This document shows, piece by piece, positions 53,308 through 61,566 of a DNA stretch of 64,000 nucleotides. The DNA comes from Promicromonospora sukumoe. Lineage in GTDB: Bacteria > Actinomycetota > Actinomycetes > Actinomycetales > Cellulomonadaceae. The notes beneath the pieces are model-generated. The model made no database searches. It was not told where the DNA came from and saw only the letters and a list, made by a program, of their open reading frames with translations. The position numbers were made by a program, and so were the translations under genes. Position 1 is the first letter of the stretch. Every line of letters starts with the position of its first letter. The DNA lies in assembly GCF_014137995.1 (NCBI RefSeq), contig NZ_JACGWV010000003.1, positions 62,001 through 126,000 on the forward strand. Reading direction: 5' to 3'.

Positions 53308-53682
53308 TCACATGCGGACGAGGCGGGCGATCGCCTCCGAGGCCTCCCGGACCTTGGCGGCGCCCTCGGCGTCGGACGCCTTGGCGGCGTCCACCACGCA
53401 ATGTCCCAGGTGGTCCTCGACGAGCGCCAGGCTCACCGCCTGCAGCGCCTTGGTCACGGCACTGACCTGGGTGAGCACGTCGATGCAGTACTCGTCCTCG
53501 TCGATCATGCGGGCAATCCCGCGAACCTGCCCCTCGATGCGGCGCATCCGCTTGAGGTAGCCGGTCTTGTCGGAGGCGTACCCGTGCGGCCCGTCGTGCG
53601 CACCGGAAGCGTGATGGTCGTCGTGGTCCTGCTGCCCGACGGCGGCCTCGGTCGCCTCGGTGGTCTCCGTCGCCTCGGTCAT
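53308..53682 (-). CDS. csoR: CsoR-family copper-sensing repressor
   Basis: A 124-residue all-helical repressor. YLKRMRRIEGQVRGIARMID is the family's DNA-binding helix, followed by the Cu+ ligands: Cys in DEYCIDVLTQ, then His and Cys in EDHLGHCVVDAA. The N-terminus has a His-rich stretch (QQDHDDHHASGAHDGPHG) that could bind extra metal. The frame is open to 53730, but the ATG at 53682 follows a promoter with a CsoR-type operator. It represses itself and the copZ-copA genes until copper binds. Confidence 0.93.
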   Translation of the reverse strand: MTEATETTEATEAAVGQQDHDDHHASGAHDGPHGYASDKTGYLKRMRRIEGQVRGIARMIDEDEYCIDVLTQVSAVTKALQAVSLALVEDHLGHCVVDAAKASDAEGAAKVREASEAIARLVRM

Positions 53683-53690
53683 GCGTCCAT

Positions 53691-53718
53691 GAGATACCCC
53701 ACCGGGGTAGTGAGTCAA
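53691..53718 (-). promoter_or_regulatory. csoR promoter with embedded CsoR operator
   Basis: On the minus strand TTGACT (53713-53718), 16 nt, TATCTC (53691-53696). Between them lies TACCCCggtGGGGTA (53695-53709), matching the G-tract palindrome known for CsoR operators, so the bound repressor would cover the promoter core. Confidence 0.8.
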
Positions 53719-53753
53719 GTGTGCTGGCACGGGCGAGGCGGCGAGCCAATTGC

Positions 53754-53759
53754 TAGGTT
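53754..53759 (+). promoter_or_regulatory. -10 hexamer TAGGTT, leaderless promoter
   Basis: TAGGTT, 6 nt, then the ATG at 53766. Confidence 0.6.
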
Positions 53760-53765
53760 CGACCG

Positions 53766-54509
53766 ATGGACCAGTCAGGGGGGCGGGGCGTTGCTGTCGT
53801 GGTCGAGGACGACGACCTCATTCGTGAGGTCATCGAGGTCATCCTGCAGCAGGCCGGTTTCACCGTGCATCCCGCTGCCACCGGCGCGCAGGGCGTCGCG
53901 CTGGTCAAGGCTCACCAGCCCGTCGTGACCACCGTGGACGTCTCCCTGCCCGACATCGACGGGTTCGAGGTCGTGCGCCGGGTGCGGACGTTCTCCGACA
54001 CGGTCGTCGTCATGCTCACGGCCCGGGTCGACGAGGTCGACACGCTCATGGGGCTGGAGTCCGGTGCCGACGAGTACGTCACCAAGCCGTTCCGGCCGCG
54101 TGAGCTCCGTGCGCGCATCGACGCGCTCCTGCGCCGTTCCGGCCACCTCGTCCCGGCGCCCACGGCCCCGGAGGCACCCGCTCCCGGTCCGGACGACGAC
54201 GGCGGGCTCGTGGTCGACACCGCCCGCCGCACGGTCCGCCTGGGCGGCGAGCCCGTCCACCTGACCCGCACAGAGTTCGTGCTCCTCGCGGCGCTGCACG
54301 ACGCGCGCGGTCGGCCGGTGCCGAAGGGCGACCTGGCCCGTCTGCTCTGGCCCGACGAGCACGGTTACGGCGGCGACGTCACGGAGGCGGACCGCCGCAC
54401 GGTCGAGGTGCACGTGGCGAACGTCCGCCGCAAGCTCGGCGACAGCCCGACGAGCCCGCGCTTCATCCACACGGTTCGGGGGCTGGGGTACCGGTTCGAG
54501 AGTGCCTGA
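53766..54509 (+). CDS. OmpR/PhoB-type response regulator
   Basis: A 247-residue regulator. Receiver: EDDDL near 15, phospho-Asp in TTVDVSLPDIDGFE near 59, Thr in VVMLTARVD near 86, Lys in EYVTKPFRPREL near 110. A short Pro/Ala linker (about 132-148) leads to the winged-helix DNA-binding domain (VHLTRTEFVLLAALHDARGR ... TVEVHVANVRRKLGD ... FIHTVRGLGYRFE). No histidine kinase is adjacent. Its 3' end overlaps a convergent Hpt-like gene by 47 nt, a possible functional and antisense link. Confidence 0.92.
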   Translation: MDQSGGRGVAVVVEDDDLIREVIEVILQQAGFTVHPAATGAQGVALVKAHQPVVTTVDVSLPDIDGFEVVRRVRTFSDTVVVMLTARVDEVDTLMGLESGADEYVTKPFRPRELRARIDALLRRSGHLVPAPTAPEAPAPGPDDDGGLVVDTARRTVRLGGEPVHLTRTEFVLLAALHDARGRPVPKGDLARLLWPDEHGYGGDVTEADRRTVEVHVANVRRKLGDSPTSPRFIHTVRGLGYRFESA

Positions 54510-54969
54510 CCAGCGCGACCTCCGTGTCGTGCGCCAGGCGCATGAGCTGCTCCAGCGTCTCGACCGACGGCATGGCGCGCGTCCGGACCACGTCCTGCGC
54601 GACAGCCCAGGCCGCCCGGGCCAGCGCGACCGCCCCCACCATGGCGCCCGACACGGCCAGGCCGGCCGCCGTGTCGTAGACGGCGTACCCGCTGCGGTCG
54701 AGGGCGGCCACGGTGAGCAGCTCGAGGCGTCGCTTGAGACCGGCGGCGTACTGCTCGGCGAGCCGGCGGGCGGTCGCCCCGCCGAGGTCCTGGGCGAGGT
54801 CGCGGAGCACGCCCTCGTCGAGGATGTCCGTCGCGAGCTCGCGCGGCGCCCGGGCGGGCTCCTCGCCGGCGAAGTCGCCGGGCTCGGCCCCGGGGCGGTC
54901 GCCGTCCGGGCGGCCCGTGCCGTCCGCCAGCTCGTCGCCGTCGGTCCAGAAGTCTCGTAGCTCCGACAT
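54463..54969 (-). CDS. Hypothetical protein resembling a degenerate Hpt domain
   Basis: A 168-residue protein. After an acidic Gly/Asp-rich N-terminus (1-45) comes a helical region (DEGVLRDLAQDLGGATARRL, then YAAGLKRRLELLTVAALDRS) and TAAGLAVSGAMVGAVALARA. The last part aligns by eye with the Hpt consensus AAHxLKGSAxxVGAxxLAxL, but the phosphorylated His and the neighbouring Lys are absent. It could be a pseudo-Hpt regulator or a chance resemblance. It overlaps the convergent response-regulator gene by 47 nt. No promoter was clear. Confidence 0.6.
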   Translation of the reverse strand: MSELRDFWTDGDELADGTGRPDGDRPGAEPGDFAGEEPARAPRELATDILDEGVLRDLAQDLGGATARRLAEQYAAGLKRRLELLTVAALDRSGYAVYDTAAGLAVSGAMVGAVALARAAWAVAQDVVRTRAMPSVETLEQLMRLAHDTEVALVRHSRTGTPAPEPCG

Positions 54970-55038
54970 GGCCGCGCCTCCCCGTGAGTGCCTGAATGGC
55001 TGCTCCCAGCGTGCGGCCCGGAACTCAACGCCCAGGCG

Positions 55039-55079
55039 AAGAACCTCAAGGGCTGCTCAGGATCGCCCTTGAGGTTCTT
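55039..55079. repeat. 41-nt palindrome AAGAACCTCAAGGGC
   Basis: 15-bp perfect arms with an 11-nt loop, followed by further CTTAAGG and CTTGAGG units up to about 55095. It lies after the stop of the small membrane protein gene (minus strand) and may be its terminator, although no T-tract follows. Confidence 0.75.
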
Positions 55080-55125
55080 AAGGTTTCTTGAGGTCCGCGG
55101 TGTTCCGGGGGTCCGGCGGGCCCGG

Positions 55126-55425
55126 TCAGCGGGTCAGGTTGCCGATGACGATCGCGACCACGGCCACCGCCGCCCAGAGCAGCAGGCCGAACCGCCACCA
55201 GAGGTTGAGCGACAGCCTGCTGGGCGCGTCGAGCTGCATGGCCTCCTCGTCCGAGAGCGGTCGCGTCGCCCACCCGGCCTCCGTGGCGGTCGCGAGGCTG
55301 TACCGCAGGCCCCAGGACAGCCGCAGGATCCAGAACAGGTGGAAGTACGAGTAGCGCAGCACCAGGGCGCGCCCCGCGTCGAGCGGGGCCGACTTGCTCT
55401 TGCTGCCCCAGCCGAAGAAAACCAT
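55126..55425 (-). CDS. Small hypothetical membrane protein
   Basis: A 99-residue protein starting MVFFGWGSKSKSAPLDAGRA, with an amphipathic aromatic segment (VLRYSYFHLFWILRLSWGLRY) and one C-terminal membrane helix (FGLLLWAAVAVVAIVIGNL). ATG at 55425 is 6 nt from AAGGGA; ATG at 55431 is the close alternative, and a longer open frame to 55563 is not convincing. No family recognised. It is followed by a palindrome and the Hpt-like gene. Confidence 0.65.
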   Translation of the reverse strand: MVFFGWGSKSKSAPLDAGRALVLRYSYFHLFWILRLSWGLRYSLATATEAGWATRPLSDEEAMQLDAPSRLSLNLWWRFGLLLWAAVAVVAIVIGNLTR

Positions 55426-55650
55426 GTGCATTCCCTTGTCTCGAACCGCGCGCACCCTGCGCGCGGCGAGCAGAGCGTGGCAGAACGACGGGCCGCGGTC
55501 TGTGGGCAGAACTCCCCATCCGGGACGGGCCGACGACGCCCGTCGGCAGCGGATGATGTTCACGGTCGCGGATGAGAGTCACCGGGGCCCGGCGTAGCGT
55601 GACAAGGGACCGAAGCCAGCTCAAGGATGACCTGGAAGGGGTAACCCAAC

Positions 55651-56871
55651 ATGCCTGGAAACAAGGCGGTCGCCTACCGCGAACCCGGCGTGGTCGAGGT
55701 GGTCGACATCGACTACCCGACGTTCGAGCTCCGTGACGGGCCCGGGGTCAACCCGGCCAACGTGGGCCGCAAGGTGCCGCACGGCGTGATCCTGCGGACC
55801 GTGTCCACCAACATCTGCGGCTCCGACCAGCACATGGTCCGTGGCCGTACCACCGCGCCCCCGGGACTGATCCTGGGGCACGAGATCACCGGCGAGATCG
55901 TCGAGAAGGGCCCGGACGTCGAGTTCCTGGACGTGGGCGACCTCGTCTCCGTGCCGTTCAACATCGCGTGCGGACGCTGTCGCAACTGCAAGGAGCGCAA
56001 GACCGGCATCTGCCTCAACGTGAACCCGGACCGGCCGGGGTCGGCGTACGGGTACGTCGACATGGGCGGCTGGGTCGGCGGCCAGGCGGAGTACGTGCTG
56101 GTGCCGTACGCCGACTTCAACGCCCTCAAGTTCCCCGACAAGGACCAGGCCCTCGAGAAGATCATGGACCTGACGATGCTCAGCGACATCTTCCCGACGG
56201 GCTTCCACGGGTGCGTGAGCGCGGGTGTGGGCGTGGGCTCCACCGTGTATATCGCGGGAGCCGGACCCGTCGGCCTGGCGGCCGCGGCGTCGGCGCACCT
56301 GCTGGGTGCGGCCGTCGTGATCGTCGGCGACCTCAACAAGGAGCGGCTGGAGCAGGCGCGGTCGTTCGGCTGCGAGACGGTGGACGTCGCCGCCGGGCCG
56401 ATCGGCGACCAGATCGAGCAGCTCCTGGGTGAGCCCGAGGTGGACTGCGGCGTGGACGCCGTCGGGTTCGAGGCGCGCGGGCACGGGTCCGACTCCTCGA
56501 CCGAGCACCCGGCCGCCGTGCTGAACGGCCTCATGGAGGTCACCCGGGCGGGCGGCGCGCTGGGCATCCCCGGCCTGTACGTCACGGGCGACCCGGGGGC
56601 GTCGACCGAGGCCGCGAAGGTCGGGTCGCTGTCGCTGCGGCTGGGGCTCGGCTGGGCCAAGTCCCACGCGTTCACGACCGGCCAGTGCCCGGTGATGAAG
56701 TACAACCGGGGCCTGATGCAGGCGATCCTGCACGACAAGGTGCAGATCGCGAAGGCCGTCAACGCCCAGGCGATCTCCCTGACGGACGCGCCGACGGGTT
56801 ACCACGAGTTCGACGAGGGTGCGGCGACGAAGTTCGTGCTCAACCCGAACGACTACATCAAGGCCGCCTGA
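55651..56871 (+). CDS. fdhA: Glutathione-independent formaldehyde dehydrogenase
   Basis: A 406-residue zinc-dependent medium-chain dehydrogenase. The catalytic zinc site is in STNICGSDQHMVRG near 53 and GHEITGE near 75. The structural zinc Cys cluster is CGRCRNCKERKTGIC near 107-121. The Rossmann motif VYIAGAGPVGLAAAASA is near 203, ending with an acidic residue (VGDLNKERL) that favours NAD. The Tyr/Gly-rich insertion and DCGVDAVGFEARGHG match the Pseudomonas putida-type enzyme, which needs no glutathione. TGGAAGGGGTAACCCAAC precedes the ATG. It is monocistronic and ends next to a composite repeat. Confidence 0.93.
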   Translation: MPGNKAVAYREPGVVEVVDIDYPTFELRDGPGVNPANVGRKVPHGVILRTVSTNICGSDQHMVRGRTTAPPGLILGHEITGEIVEKGPDVEFLDVGDLVSVPFNIACGRCRNCKERKTGICLNVNPDRPGSAYGYVDMGGWVGGQAEYVLVPYADFNALKFPDKDQALEKIMDLTMLSDIFPTGFHGCVSAGVGVGSTVYIAGAGPVGLAAAASAHLLGAAVVIVGDLNKERLEQARSFGCETVDVAAGPIGDQIEQLLGEPEVDCGVDAVGFEARGHGSDSSTEHPAAVLNGLMEVTRAGGALGIPGLYVTGDPGASTEAAKVGSLSLRLGLGWAKSHAFTTGQCPVMKYNRGLMQAILHDKVQIAKAVNAQAISLTDAPTGYHEFDEGAATKFVLNPNDYIKAA

Positions 56872-56878
56872 CCCCAGC

Positions 56879-56984
56879 GCGCCGAGATAGAACTCTGGCG
56901 AGATAGAACCAGGGCGAGATAGAACTCCAGCACACGCTGGGGTTCTATCTCGCCCTGGTTCTACTTCGCCCTGGTTCTACTTCG
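56879..56984. repeat. Composite tandem and inverted repeat built on CGAGATAGAAC
   Basis: CGAGATAGAAC-type units occur three times forward (from 56882, 56899 and 56914) and three times in reverse complement (GTTCTATCTCG from 56942, GTTCTACTTCG from 56958 and 56974). The inner 35-nt arms differ at three positions around an ACAC loop. The last reverse unit contains the stop codon of hemL. It lies between the convergent fdhA and hemL genes. Confidence 0.85.
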
Positions 56985-58362
56985 GCTGCGCGGCCGCGGC
57001 GGCCTCCGCCGCGTTCGGGAGGGCGGCCAGGATGCGGTCGACGGCGGCGTCGTCGTGCGCCGCGGAGACGAACCAGGCCTCGAAGACCGACGGCGGCAGG
57101 TTGACCCCGGCGGCCAACATCGCGTGGAACAGCGCCGTGTACCGGAACGTCTCCTGCGCCTGGGCCTGCGCGTAGTCACGCACGCCCGACGCCGCGGCCA
57201 GCGGGCCGAAGAACACCGAGAACAGCGAGCCCGCGCGCTGCACGCGGTGCTCGACACCGGCGGCGGTCAGCGCGTCGCCCACGGCTCCCGACAGCACGCG
57301 CGAGACCTCGTCCACCCGGGCGTACACGGCGTCGTCGGCCAGCCGCAGGGTGGTCAGGCCCGAGGCGACCGCCACGGGGTTCCCGGACAGCGTGCCCGCC
57401 TGGTAGACGGGCCCCAGCGGGGCCAGGTGGTCCATGACCGACGCCGGTCCGCCCAGCGCCGCCACGGGCATGCCGCCGCCGACGACCTTGCCGAACGTGA
57501 ACAGGTCGGGCGTGTAGCCCTCGCCCCCGGCGGCCCGGATCGCGTCGTTCTCCAGGCCCCACCAGCCGGCGGGCCCCACGCGGAAGCCGGTGAGCACCTC
57601 GTCCATGATGAACAGGGCACCGTGCGCCGACGTGATGCGGCGCAGGCCCTCGTTGAAGCCCTCGACCGGCGGCACCACGCCCATGTTCGCGGGCGACGCC
57701 TCGGTGATGACGGCGGCGATCTCGGAGCCGCGCTGCGCGAACGCCGCCTCGACGGCCGCGAGGTCGTTGTAGGGGAGCACCAGGGTCTCCGCCGCGGTCG
57801 CGTCGGTCACGCCCGCGGAACCCGGCAGGGCCAGCGTCGCGACGCCGGAGCCGGCCTCGGCCAGCAGTGCGTCCATGTGACCGTGGTAGCAGCCCGCGAA
57901 CTTGATCACGAGCGGCCGGCCCGTGACCCCGCGCGCGAGGCGGATCGCCGTCATCGTCGCCTCGGTGCCCGTCGAGACCAGGCGCACGCGCTCGGCCGCG
58001 GGGACCCGGCGCCGCACCTCCTCGGCGAGCTCCACCTCGGCGACGGTCGGGGCGCCGAACGACAGCCCGCGCGCGGCGGCGTCCTGCACGGCGGCGACGA
58101 CGTCGGGGTGCGCGTGCCCGAGCAGGGCGGGACCCCACGAGCAGACCAGGTCCACGTACTCGCGCCCGGCGACGTCGGTGACGTACGGGCCGCTGGCCGA
58201 GGCGAGGAACCGCGGGTCGCCGCCCACGCTGCCGTAGGCGCGGACCGGCGAGTTCACGCCGCCCGGGATCGCGTCCTGGGCGCGCAGGAACGCCGCGTGG
58301 TTCGCCTCGGGCGTCCGGCGCAGGGCCTGGGCCTCGACGGTGTCTCGGTTCTGTTCGGTCAC
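56977..58362 (-). CDS. hemL: Glutamate-1-semialdehyde 2,1-aminomutase
   Basis: A 461-residue PLP enzyme that makes 5-aminolevulinate in the C5 heme pathway. [20 protein letters not shown] near 34, [11 protein letters not shown] near 255 (PLP Asp) and the PLP lysine in [19 protein letters not shown] near 288 are standard. GTG at 58362 overlaps the hemB stop in GTGA; the ATG at 58371 is the alternative. The C-terminus ends AAAAAQPK, with the stop inside a repeat element that may have replaced the original end. It is the last gene of the heme operon. Confidence 0.95.
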   Translation of the reverse strand: MTEQNRDTVEAQALRRTPEANHAAFLRAQDAIPGGVNSPVRAYGSVGGDPRFLASASGPYVTDVAGREYVDLVCSWGPALLGHAHPDVVAAVQDAAARGLSFGAPTVAEVELAEEVRRRVPAAERVRLVSTGTEATMTAIRLARGVTGRPLVIKFAGCYHGHMDALLAEAGSGVATLALPGSAGVTDATAAETLVLPYNDLAAVEAAFAQRGSEIAAVITEASPANMGVVPPVEGFNEGLRRITSAHGALFIMDEVLTGFRVGPAGWWGLENDAIRAAGGEGYTPDLFTFGKVVGGGMPVAALGGPASVMDHLAPLGPVYQAGTLSGNPVAVASGLTTLRLADDAVYARVDEVSRVLSGAVGDALTAAGVEHRVQRAGSLFSVFFGPLAAASGVRDYAQAQAQETFRYTALFHAMLAAGVNLPPSVFEAWFVSAAHDDAAVDRILAALPNAAEAAAAAQPK

Positions 58363-59360
58363 TTGATCCACTCCGCGATCTCCAGCGCCCAGTAGGTGAG
58401 GATGACGTCGGCGCCGGCGCGCTTGATGCTCGTGACCGACTCCAGGACGGCGCGGTCCCGGTCGATCCAGCCGTTCGCGCCGGCCGCCTCGATCATCGCG
58501 TACTCGCCCGAGACCTGGTACGCCGCCACCGGCACGTCGCTCCGGTCCGCGACGGCGCGCAGTACGTCCAGGTAGGACCCGGCCGGCTTCACCATCACGA
58601 GGTCCGCGCCCTCGGCGAGGTCCAGGTCGGCCTCGCGCAGGCCCTCGCGGCCGTTCGCGGGGTCCATCTGGTAGGTCTTCCGGTCGCCCTGGAGCTCCGA
58701 GTCCACGGCCTCGCGGAACGGTCCGTAGTAGGCGCTCGCGTACTTGGCGCTGTAGGCCAGGATGCTCGTGTCGGCGAACCCGGCGTCGTCGAGCGCGTCC
58801 CGGATCATCGCGACCTGGCCGTCCATCATGCCCGACGGCGAGATCACGTCCGCGCCGGCCTTGGCCTGGGCCACGGCCATCGAGGCGTAGCGGATCAGGG
58901 TCGCGTCGTTGTCCACAGCCCCTGTGGACGTCAGGACGCCGCAGTGGCCGTGGTCCGTGAACTCGTCGAGGCAGGTGTCCGCCATGAGCACCGGCGTGGG
59001 CGCGCCGGGGGCGAGGCCCTCGTCCAGCGCGGCGCGCGAGGCCCGCAGCGCCCGCTGCAGGATGCCGTCCGGGGCGTCCGCCTGCGAGCCGTGACCGTCC
59101 TTGACCGTCGGGATGCCGAACAGCATGACGCCGCCCAGGCCCGCGTCCCGGGCGGCCCGCACGGCCTCGACCAGGGACTCCTCGGTGTGCTGCACCTGCC
59201 CGGGCATGCTCGCCAGCGGCACCGGCTCGGTCAGGCCCTCCTTGACGAAGAGGGGCAGCACCAGGTCGGCGGGGTGCAGGCGGGTCTCGGCGACCAGACG
59301 CCGCATGCCCGGCGTGGCGCGCAGACGACGCGGCCGGTACACGATCCCGGAGGAGCTCAC
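58359..59360 (-). CDS. hemB: Delta-aminolevulinic acid dehydratase (porphobilinogen synthase)
   Basis: A protein of about 333 residues that condenses two 5-aminolevulinate molecules. Active-site Lys residues lie in [19 protein letters not shown] near 200 and [15 protein letters not shown] near 252. The cysteine block [16 protein letters not shown] near 125 binds catalytic zinc, although one of the usual three Cys residues is Thr/His-like here. GTG at 59360 has AGAAGGACATC upstream and is preferred; ATG at 59378 would add six residues. A perfect 42-nt palindrome separates it from hemD. Confidence 0.94.
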   Translation of the reverse strand: MSSSGIVYRPRRLRATPGMRRLVAETRLHPADLVLPLFVKEGLTEPVPLASMPGQVQHTEESLVEAVRAARDAGLGGVMLFGIPTVKDGHGSQADAPDGILQRALRASRAALDEGLAPGAPTPVLMADTCLDEFTDHGHCGVLTSTGAVDNDATLIRYASMAVAQAKAGADVISPSGMMDGQVAMIRDALDDAGFADTSILAYSAKYASAYYGPFREAVDSELQGDRKTYQMDPANGREGLREADLDLAEGADLVMVKPAGSYLDVLRAVADRSDVPVAAYQVSGEYAMIEAAGANGWIDRDRAVLESVTSIKRAGADVILTYWALEIAEWIK

Positions 59361-59382
59361 GATGTCCTTCTCTCTCATGTGG

Positions 59383-59424
59383 TGTCAGACGCTCAGGTCA
59401 CCAGGGTGACCTGAGCGTCTGACA
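59383..59424. repeat. 42-nt perfect palindrome, family C copy 2
   Basis: Arms of 20 nt beginning TGTCAGACGCTCAGGTCACC pair perfectly around AG. It is 37 of 42 identical to the copy at 40270-40311. It lies between hemD and hemB inside the heme operon, 22 nt before the preferred hemB start. Confidence 0.92.
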
Positions 59425-59430
59425 GGTGCA

Positions 59431-60402
59431 TCAGGTTCTGACGAGTGCTTCGGTCACGGCGCCGGCGAGGGCCGCGTCCGTGGGTGCGTCGGCCACGGCC
59501 AGCACCGTGTGCCCGACGGCGCTCGCTGCGCGAGCCGAGGGCTCTCCGATCGCGACCACCCGCTGCGGTCCGAGCTGGGTCGCGACCTGGCGGGCGGCGG
59601 AGCCCGAGGCGACCACGACGACGTCGTAAGGCCCGCGGCGCTCCGGCGGCAGCTCGTGCGCGACCGTGCGGTACGCCGTCACGACGTCGACGGCCCAGCC
59701 CTTGGCCACGAGCCCGGCGCGCAGGGTGTCCGACGCGAGGTCCCCGAGCGACAGCAGCACCCGGTGCTCGCGAGCGGCGCCGGTCGCGGGGGAGGCATCG
59801 GCCGGGCTCGGGTCGCCCGGCGCTGCGGGGAACGCCTCGGCGAGCCCGGCGCCGGTCGCGTTCGTCGGCACCAGGTCGACGGCGAGGCCGTGCGCGGCCA
59901 GCGCCTGCTGCGTCGCGGGGCCGACGGCGGCCCACCGCACCTGTCGAGCGGGACGCGTGCCGGGCGCGTCGTCCGGGGGCGAGTCATGTGCTCCGGGGTG
60001 TGTTGCGCTGGGTAGACGTTGTCCACTCCCAGCAACCGACCCCGAGGACGTGGTGTCCTCCCCGGGCGCGGCTGTCGGGCCAGTGTCCGCGTCGCCAGCG
60101 ACCGCACCGTCCGCCGCCGGTCCGAGCAGCGCGTCGACCGCGTTCACGCTGGTGATCGCGACCCAGGCGTACGCGCCGTCGGCCAGGCGCTCGCGGGCGG
60201 CGTCGAGCTCGGCCGGGTCCTCGACCGGTGCCCGCTCGATCACCGGGGCCGCGACCGGGTCGAACCCACGCTCCCGCAGCAGCGCGACGAGCCCCGCGGC
60301 GCGCTCCGGCGCGCGCGCGACCAGCACGACCGGCCGCCGGACGGCGTCGTCGGGCCCGGCCGTTCCCGAGGGTCCGGCCGCAGAGGGGACCTGCTCGGTC
60401 AC
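59431..60402 (-). CDS. hemD: Uroporphyrinogen-III synthase
   Basis: A 323-residue enzyme that closes and inverts ring D of hydroxymethylbilane. Seen: VVLVARAPERAAGLVALLRE at about 25, WVAITSVNAVDALLG near 80 and, in the second half, RWAAVGPATQQALAAHGLAV, LSLGDLASDTLRAGL, YDVVVVASGSAARQVA and VVAIGEPSARAASAVG. These cover both lobes of the loosely conserved family. A linker of about 55 residues rich in Gly, Pro, Ser and Asp (near 95-150) is unusually long and contains an imperfect 68-nt palindrome. GTG at 60402 overlaps the hemC stop in GTGA. Confidence 0.88.
   Translation of the reverse strand: MTEQVPSAAGPSGTAGPDDAVRRPVVLVARAPERAAGLVALLRERGFDPVAAPVIERAPVEDPAELDAARERLADGAYAWVAITSVNAVDALLGPAADGAVAGDADTGPTAAPGEDTTSSGSVAGSGQRLPSATHPGAHDSPPDDAPGTRPARQVRWAAVGPATQQALAAHGLAVDLVPTNATGAGLAEAFPAAPGDPSPADASPATGAAREHRVLLSLGDLASDTLRAGLVAKGWAVDVVTAYRTVAHELPPERRGPYDVVVVASGSAARQVATQLGPQRVVAIGEPSARAASAVGHTVLAVADAPTDAALAGAVTEALVRT
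59985..60052. repeat. 68-nt imperfect palindrome inside hemD
   Basis: The left side (CATGTGCTCCGGGGTGTGTTG then CGCTGGGTAGAC) pairs with the right (GTCCACTCCCAGCAACCGAC then CCCGAGGACGTG) apart from small gaps and mismatches. It encodes part of the low-complexity HemD linker. Its size class matches the intergenic palindromes of this window, but no second copy is present. Confidence 0.6.
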
Positions 60403-61445
60403 GCCTTCTCCGGCACGGTCGCGCTCAGCGGCGCGAGTCGCTCGGCGCCGTCGGCCAGCAGGTTCTCGGCGACGGTGATGCCCAGGGTGCGCGCGGCGGC
60501 GTCGAGCACCTCGGGCGCGACGTCCTGGGAGAGCAGGGCCTCCGCGCGGCGCGACATCTGCTCCGAGCCGTCGACGGCGGCCACGACGGACCGCAGCTCC
60601 AGCACCGTGCCGGACACCGTGGCGTACGCGCCGACCGGGGCCGCGCAGCCGGCCTCCAGGCGGGCCAGCACGGAGCGCTCGGCGAGCACCGCGAGCCGGG
60701 TCGGCCGGTGGTCCAGCAGGTGGATCGCCTCGGCGAGGTCGGGCGCGACGGGCGGCGCACCGGCGTCGGACACGATGTCCGCGGTGCGCACCTCCACGGC
60801 GAGCGCGCCCTGCCCGGGCGCGGGGGAGACGACGTCGACGTCGAGCACCTCGCTGATCACCTCGGTCCGGCCCAGGCGCGACAGCCCGGCGTGGGCGAGC
60901 ACGACGGCGTCGAGGTCGGCGTCGGGCCCGAGCGCGCGGTTGAGCCGGGTGCCGACGTTGCCGCGGATGTCCACGACGTCGAGGTCCGGCCGCGCCGCGC
61001 GGATCTGCGCGGCGCGCCGCGGCGAGCCGGTGCCCACGCGTCCGCCGTGCGGCAGCGTCGCGAGCGTGAGGCCGTCCCGCGCGCACAGGGCGTCGCGTGG
61101 GTCCTCGCGTTCGGGCGTCACGAAGGTGAGGCCCTCGGCGGGAGTGGTCGGCAGGTCTTTGAGGGAGTGGACGGCGACGTCGCAGCGGCCGTCCAGCAGC
61201 GCCTCGCGCAGGGCGGTGACGAAGACGCCGGTGCCGCCGAGGCTCGCGAGACTCCCGGTCTTCACGTCGCCCTCGGTCTTGATGTGCACCAGCTCGACCG
61301 GTCGGCCGGTCAGCTCCTCCAGGCGCCGGGCCACCAGACCGCTCTGGGTCGTGGCGAGCGCGCTCGCGCGGGTACCGAGGCGGATCGGCCCGGCGTCGGC
61401 GGGGGTGCTTCCAGAGGTGCTGACGGAGAGGGGGGTCGGGGTCAC
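60399..61445 (-). CDS. hemC: Hydroxymethylbilane synthase (porphobilinogen deaminase)
   Basis: A 348-residue enzyme that polymerises four porphobilinogens on a dipyrromethane cofactor. RLGTRASALATTQSGLVARR near 22, VHSLKDLPT near 100 (catalytic Asp-containing block), GTGSPRRAAQIRAARPDLDV near 140 and LARLEAGCAAPVGAYATV near 260 with the cofactor-binding Cys. GTG at 61445 follows GGTGGAGACTGGG; an in-frame start at 61511 is possible but gives a non-homologous tail. It is coupled to hemD and lies 121 nt after hemG. Confidence 0.95.
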   Translation of the reverse strand: MTPTPLSVSTSGSTPADAGPIRLGTRASALATTQSGLVARRLEELTGRPVELVHIKTEGDVKTGSLASLGGTGVFVTALREALLDGRCDVAVHSLKDLPTTPAEGLTFVTPEREDPRDALCARDGLTLATLPHGGRVGTGSPRRAAQIRAARPDLDVVDIRGNVGTRLNRALGPDADLDAVVLAHAGLSRLGRTEVISEVLDVDVVSPAPGQGALAVEVRTADIVSDAGAPPVAPDLAEAIHLLDHRPTRLAVLAERSVLARLEAGCAAPVGAYATVSGTVLELRSVVAAVDGSEQMSRRAEALLSQDVAPEVLDAAARTLGITVAENLLADGAERLAPLSATVPEKA

Positions 61446-61566
61446 CAACCCAGTCTCCACCCGAACCCCCGCCGGGAGGAAACCGGAAGGTGCCCGATGG
61501 ACGGATTTCACAGGGTTGGTAACGGGTTGTCAGAACGTCGCACCGGAACGCGCCCTGCGGGAGCCC

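Noticed and set aside
61446..61511. The longer hemC start at 61511
   Set aside because: The extra 22 residues do not resemble HemC N-termini, whereas GTG at 61445 has GGTGGAG upstream and gives the usual distance to RLGTRASALA.
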